A stretch of DNA of 64,000 nt from Epiperipatus broadwayi (taxonomy: Eukaryota; Onychophora; Udeonychophora; Euonychophora; Peripatidae). The notes below the pieces were generated by a model. It was not told the DNA's origin and ran no database searches. It saw only the letters and a program-made list of their open reading frames with translations. Position 1 is the stretch's first letter. Each line of letters opens with the position of its first letter. The translations under genes were made by a program, and so were the position numbers. The DNA is taken from NCBI GenBank assembly GCA_028023455.1, contig JAQFVV010000036.1:8936007-9000006 (forward strand), given 5' to 3'. Of this stretch, positions 60,931-64,000 are shown piece after piece.

Positions 60931-62529
60931 ACTTATTTTCATAGATTTAATTAAAAATAAAAGATCTCTTTTATTTCTAAACCAAGTTGCCATATGGATT
61001 TACACCCATAAAGATACTTTTAGAAGCACCAGGATTCAGAACACAACTATTTTTTTAAACATTCTCTAAATAGTATTTCATGACCTCCAGAGAATTGTAC
61101 ATATTAGATTTGACCTTTTCATAGATTTAAGATGTACACAAATTAAAGTGTGGAATACTTTCTATGTCAATTGACAACAATCATATTTTAACAGTTAGAT
61201 TACTAGAGAAAATATCAATTGCCAGTGAATGTTTCTGAGTTTAAACCACTTTTGTATTGCATTCTCAGTAATGAGTTATTTTATTATAAATTTAATTAAA
61301 ATAAAAATAGTTTTCATGATTTAAATTCATATAACAACCTGGGTCAAAAATAAAAATATTATCTTTTATTTCTTATTAAGTATATGATAAACAATGTTAA
61401 TAGTGATCAAAAAAGTTACTAGTCAACGATAGAGTAAAAAAAGTGCTTTAGATCCAGACATTATCATTCTTGATCGATAGTTTTCTAGCATTATTATTGT
61501 GACAACACAAAGAACATAATTTACACAGAAATGACCCTATTAATTAATTTATTTATATATGTGTATCAATAGTATGAGATTGAATGAAAACAGAGGGGAG
61601 CTTGAATATCTGGGTTCAAATCCCCAATGTTTATATATATATATTGTAACTATAAGAATATATAATGATAGTTATTACAAGTATCTTAAGACTCAAAGTA
61701 CTCATGGTGGCCATAAATACAAGTGGTGCCTACAAATGCATTATGCATGACATTGGGCAGCCATTTTGTAACTAAAAAAAATATTGAGTCATTTTGTAAA
61801 TATCATAAATATTGATATAGTCACTACAATCATGAGATAAATAAAATATCTCATTTCAAAACAAATAAAAAATCACTGGCACAATTCTTTTAAGATCTGG
61901 AATATTCACAATGTTGGGAAGCCATTGTAACTATATAAATAAATATTAGCTATAGCAACTGAGTAAAGAAATGATAGTGAAATCAACATAGTGAAATTAT
62001 GCTTATTTCCAATAACATTTTTTTAACAAAGAAAAATCTCTTTTCCCCTTTCCACATATATAAAGCATGTTATAGTCACACACACTGGTGCTATGTGTAA
62101 CTACTTAAAAATGTAAAAACAAATTAATATTAAATATCATCAAGTTGGAAAAGGAAATCAAACTTTTATTCAGTTTACCTTTGTATATGTGTCTTACCTG
62201 GGTGCCACTAGGTTATCCAAACTTAGATAAAATTTTATTATATCTGTTCATAGTGTACCTGGTTCAAACCCACTTGGTACATTTTTTACAACAAATGCAC
62301 TTGGATGAATGAAAAACGACATCCTTATATTTTATCTGTCACTAAAACTACAAGATCCCAATATCATAAATTCTCATGTAATACTTTTACAGGTGTTACC
62401 AGCTCAGCTCTAAGTATGTAGATTTACAGATGCACTTGCTAATGGCTCACCAACAGCCATAGTGATGAACATTATTTATATGTGGCCATTAAATACTATT
62501 TCTTTAATGTATTTAGTATTAATACTATT
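60931..62529. other. Noncoding stretch
   Basis: AT-rich. B-box-like phrases GGGTTCAAATCCCC near 61613 and GGTTCAAACCC near 62261 may be SINE relics without the rest. A 63-codon frame at 61559-61750 overlaps the first of these and a TA run and is not a gene. Confidence 0.4.
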
Positions 62530-62830
62530 GATGATGATGATGATTCCAACCACAGCTATTGTAATTAACTCACAACAACAAATTCAGCTTTTATAAATCT
62601 ATAATTACTTATTTGAAACATTATTATATTTAAAATGTGACGTAATTACTAATATTTACCAGTGATGATGATGGTCATAACTAATCTCACAACACAAGAT
62701 TTAGACTCTTATAAATTTATAGTTATCTACCTGAAACACCATTATATTTAAATTATGATTTAACCATTAATATTCACTAGTGATGATGATGGTCATAACT
62801 AATCTCACAACATAAGATTTAGCTTCTTAT

Positions 62831-62910
62831 TAAAACAGGCAAAACTCTCCATACAGTAGTGTGACTCAGTGCCAACCAGAGTAATCAAAGTGATTATGTG
62901 ATGTTTAATA
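62831..62910 (+). mobile_element. Single arm of fold-back family 2 with 14-base direct repeats
   Basis: TAAAACAGGCAAAACTCTCC and the following 45 bases match the left arm of the elements at 5940 and 10907. ATTTAGCTTCTTAT occurs at 62817-62830 and again at 62911-62924, directly flanking the insert. Confidence 0.65.
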
Positions 62911-62955
62911 ATTTAGCTTCTTATAAATTTATAGTTATTTACCTGAAACATTATA

Positions 62956-63343
62956 TTCTCTTATTCTTCTCTTTCACTTTCTTTGCATATCTTCATATAA
63001 TCATATATATATATTATAACACTTCTTTCATATACACATCAAGGCAACAAATTTTCTTAACCTTCTTTATTTTCCTTACAGTTTTGACTGTCCAGCAGTC
63101 TTCATCAGAGCTCTAATCTTTTTTGCTTTAATTAAAACTAAGAAGAAGATTAGAGCTCTGATGAAGACTGCTGGACAGTCGAACTCTAAGGAAAATAAAG
63201 AAAGTTAAGATAAAGCAAAGAAGAAGATTAGGGCTCTGATGAAGACTGCTGGACAGTTGAAACTGTAAGGAAAATAAAGAAGGTTAAGAAAATTTGTTTG
63301 CATTGATGTGTATATGAAAGAAGTGTTATAAGAAATATATATA
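62956..63343. mobile_element. Palindrome inside the minisatellite, with internal duplication
   Basis: Left arm about 63018-63125, right arm about 63140-63330. Within the right arm a segment of about 85 bases is repeated (starting near 63142 and 63220). All three copies carry CTGATGAAGACTGCTGGACA; one (63236) also has GAAAC at hammerhead-like spacing. No credible reading frame; the 72-codon stretch at 62898-63116 is chance. Confidence 0.7.
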
Positions 63344-63535
63344 TACCTGAAACGTTATTATGCCCTAACTGTGATTTATCCATTAATATTTATCAGTGAT
63401 GATGATGGTCATAACCTATCACACAACATCAAATTTTAGCTTTTTCATAAACCCTTATTTACTTAAAACATTGTTATATGTAAATTGTGATCCAACGTTT
63501 AACATTTATTAGTGATGATGAATGATTATAATTAA

Positions 63536-64000
63536 ATATTAAAAAAAAACAATACTAATAATAACAGGAAAGCCATATATTATATAATTATATTTATTAA
63601 GATTCTCCCTTTTAATAATCATCTAATTGACTGCAATTATTATATCAATCAAATACAGTATTAAAACAAAATATCTAACACTGTATGTATAACCAAATAA
63701 GGAGATTAAATATATATGTATGTTCCTACCCATTTAAAATAAGCTGGATTAAAATGAAACATTAAAAGAAACAAAAAGAAAACATTCCATCTAATGCTTA
63801 TTCAATATTTCTCCCAGCTTTATTATATATGTCATACAGGCAATGTAAAATCATTCACGCAATATGTGTGTGTTTACTTTCATACATGTGACTTTAGACT
63901 CTATTAATATGCTCCCTTAAAAAAATTATCTATTAAGCAATAATATTTTAGTCTAACCTATTTTGCCTTAACTTTATTGACATATGTTTGTATAAGCAGT
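63536..64000. other. Noncoding tail of the window
   Basis: AT-rich sequence after the minisatellite. Nothing recognised. Confidence 0.5.

Larger units (their letters stand above)
62530..63535. repeat. Minisatellite of about 118-base units, interrupted twice
   Basis: The phrase AGTGATGATG recurs at 62661, 62779, 63395 and 63511, with a diverged start near 62540. The unit also includes CATAACTAATCTCACAACA and ATTTATAGTTATCTACCTGA. Neighbouring units are 116-118 bases apart. The gap between 62779 and 63395 is explained by insertions at 62831-62910 and about 62956-63343, without which spacing returns to about the unit length. Confidence 0.8.

Noticed and set aside
60795-60940. ACTTATTTTC on both sides of the SINE at 60826 as a target duplication
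   Set aside because: The left copy is about 20 bases away from the T-run instead of adjacent to it, so it is likely chance.
61600-61630. B-box-like GGGTTCAAATCCCC as a tRNA gene
   Set aside because: No A box or cloverleaf around it; similar phrases occur in SINE relics here.
62530-63535. CRISPR-like array
   Set aside because: The repeats are adjoining 118-base units without variable spacers, in a eukaryotic genome.

Overview
This is a very AT-rich eukaryotic window: long TA runs, many decayed retroelements, tRNA-derived SINEs, fold-back (inverted-repeat) elements, and no operons or ribosome-binding sites. The protein types point to an invertebrate, most plausibly a mollusc. These are Penelope-like elements with GIY-YIG ends, a Merlin-type transposon, Ty3/gypsy and RTE-like relics, and somatomedin-B (SMB) plus CAxC cysteine-rich ectodomains like those on lophotrochozoan adhesion-type receptors. 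A cephalopod would fit, but nothing I can see proves it.

Layout. (1) 1-5190 and 55385-60570 are two copies of one segmental duplication. Each carries an intact, apparently intronless gene for a secreted SMB-domain protein (873-1949 and 56262-57335), with a conserved TATA box and poly(A) signal. (2) 4788-12700 holds fold-back elements (4788, 5940, 7158, 10907), a relic of a membrane-protein coding sequence (9338-9975) and a decayed Ty3/gypsy element. (3) 12841-28762 is a tandem array of a 6.7 kb unit: two full copies and a truncated third. Each full copy carries on the minus strand a 592-codon Glu/Lys-rich orphan reading frame, open in copy 1 and broken by one stop in copy 2. The array ends where a diverged second copy of the 9.3 kb relic begins (28763-29440). 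(4) 29.4-43 kb has little coding: tRNA-like SINEs (three with clear target-site duplications), long TA runs, TA-centred perfect palindromes, a 620 bp palindrome with tRNA-like ends and a fossil Merlin transposon. (5) 43.7-54.3 kb is retroelement-rich: a head-to-head pair of Penelope-like elements, a LINE with the layout of a 5'-inverted (twin-primed) insertion, a young 85 bp-arm palindrome and a third Penelope fragment. (6) 60.6-64 kb has one more SINE and a roughly 118 bp minisatellite interrupted by two insertions.

Only three reading frames look like real host-type genes: the two SMB proteins and the orphan in array copy 1. The SMB paralogs are the most interesting. Their coding sequences differ much more than a nearby noncoding block does, which suggests diversifying selection, a gene-conversion tract or a conserved element. 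The most instructive structural signal is the set of TA-centred palindromes. For one of them the sister Penelope copy shows the state before the palindrome formed.

All comparisons were made by eye, so identity figures are approximate and boundaries may be off by tens of bases.
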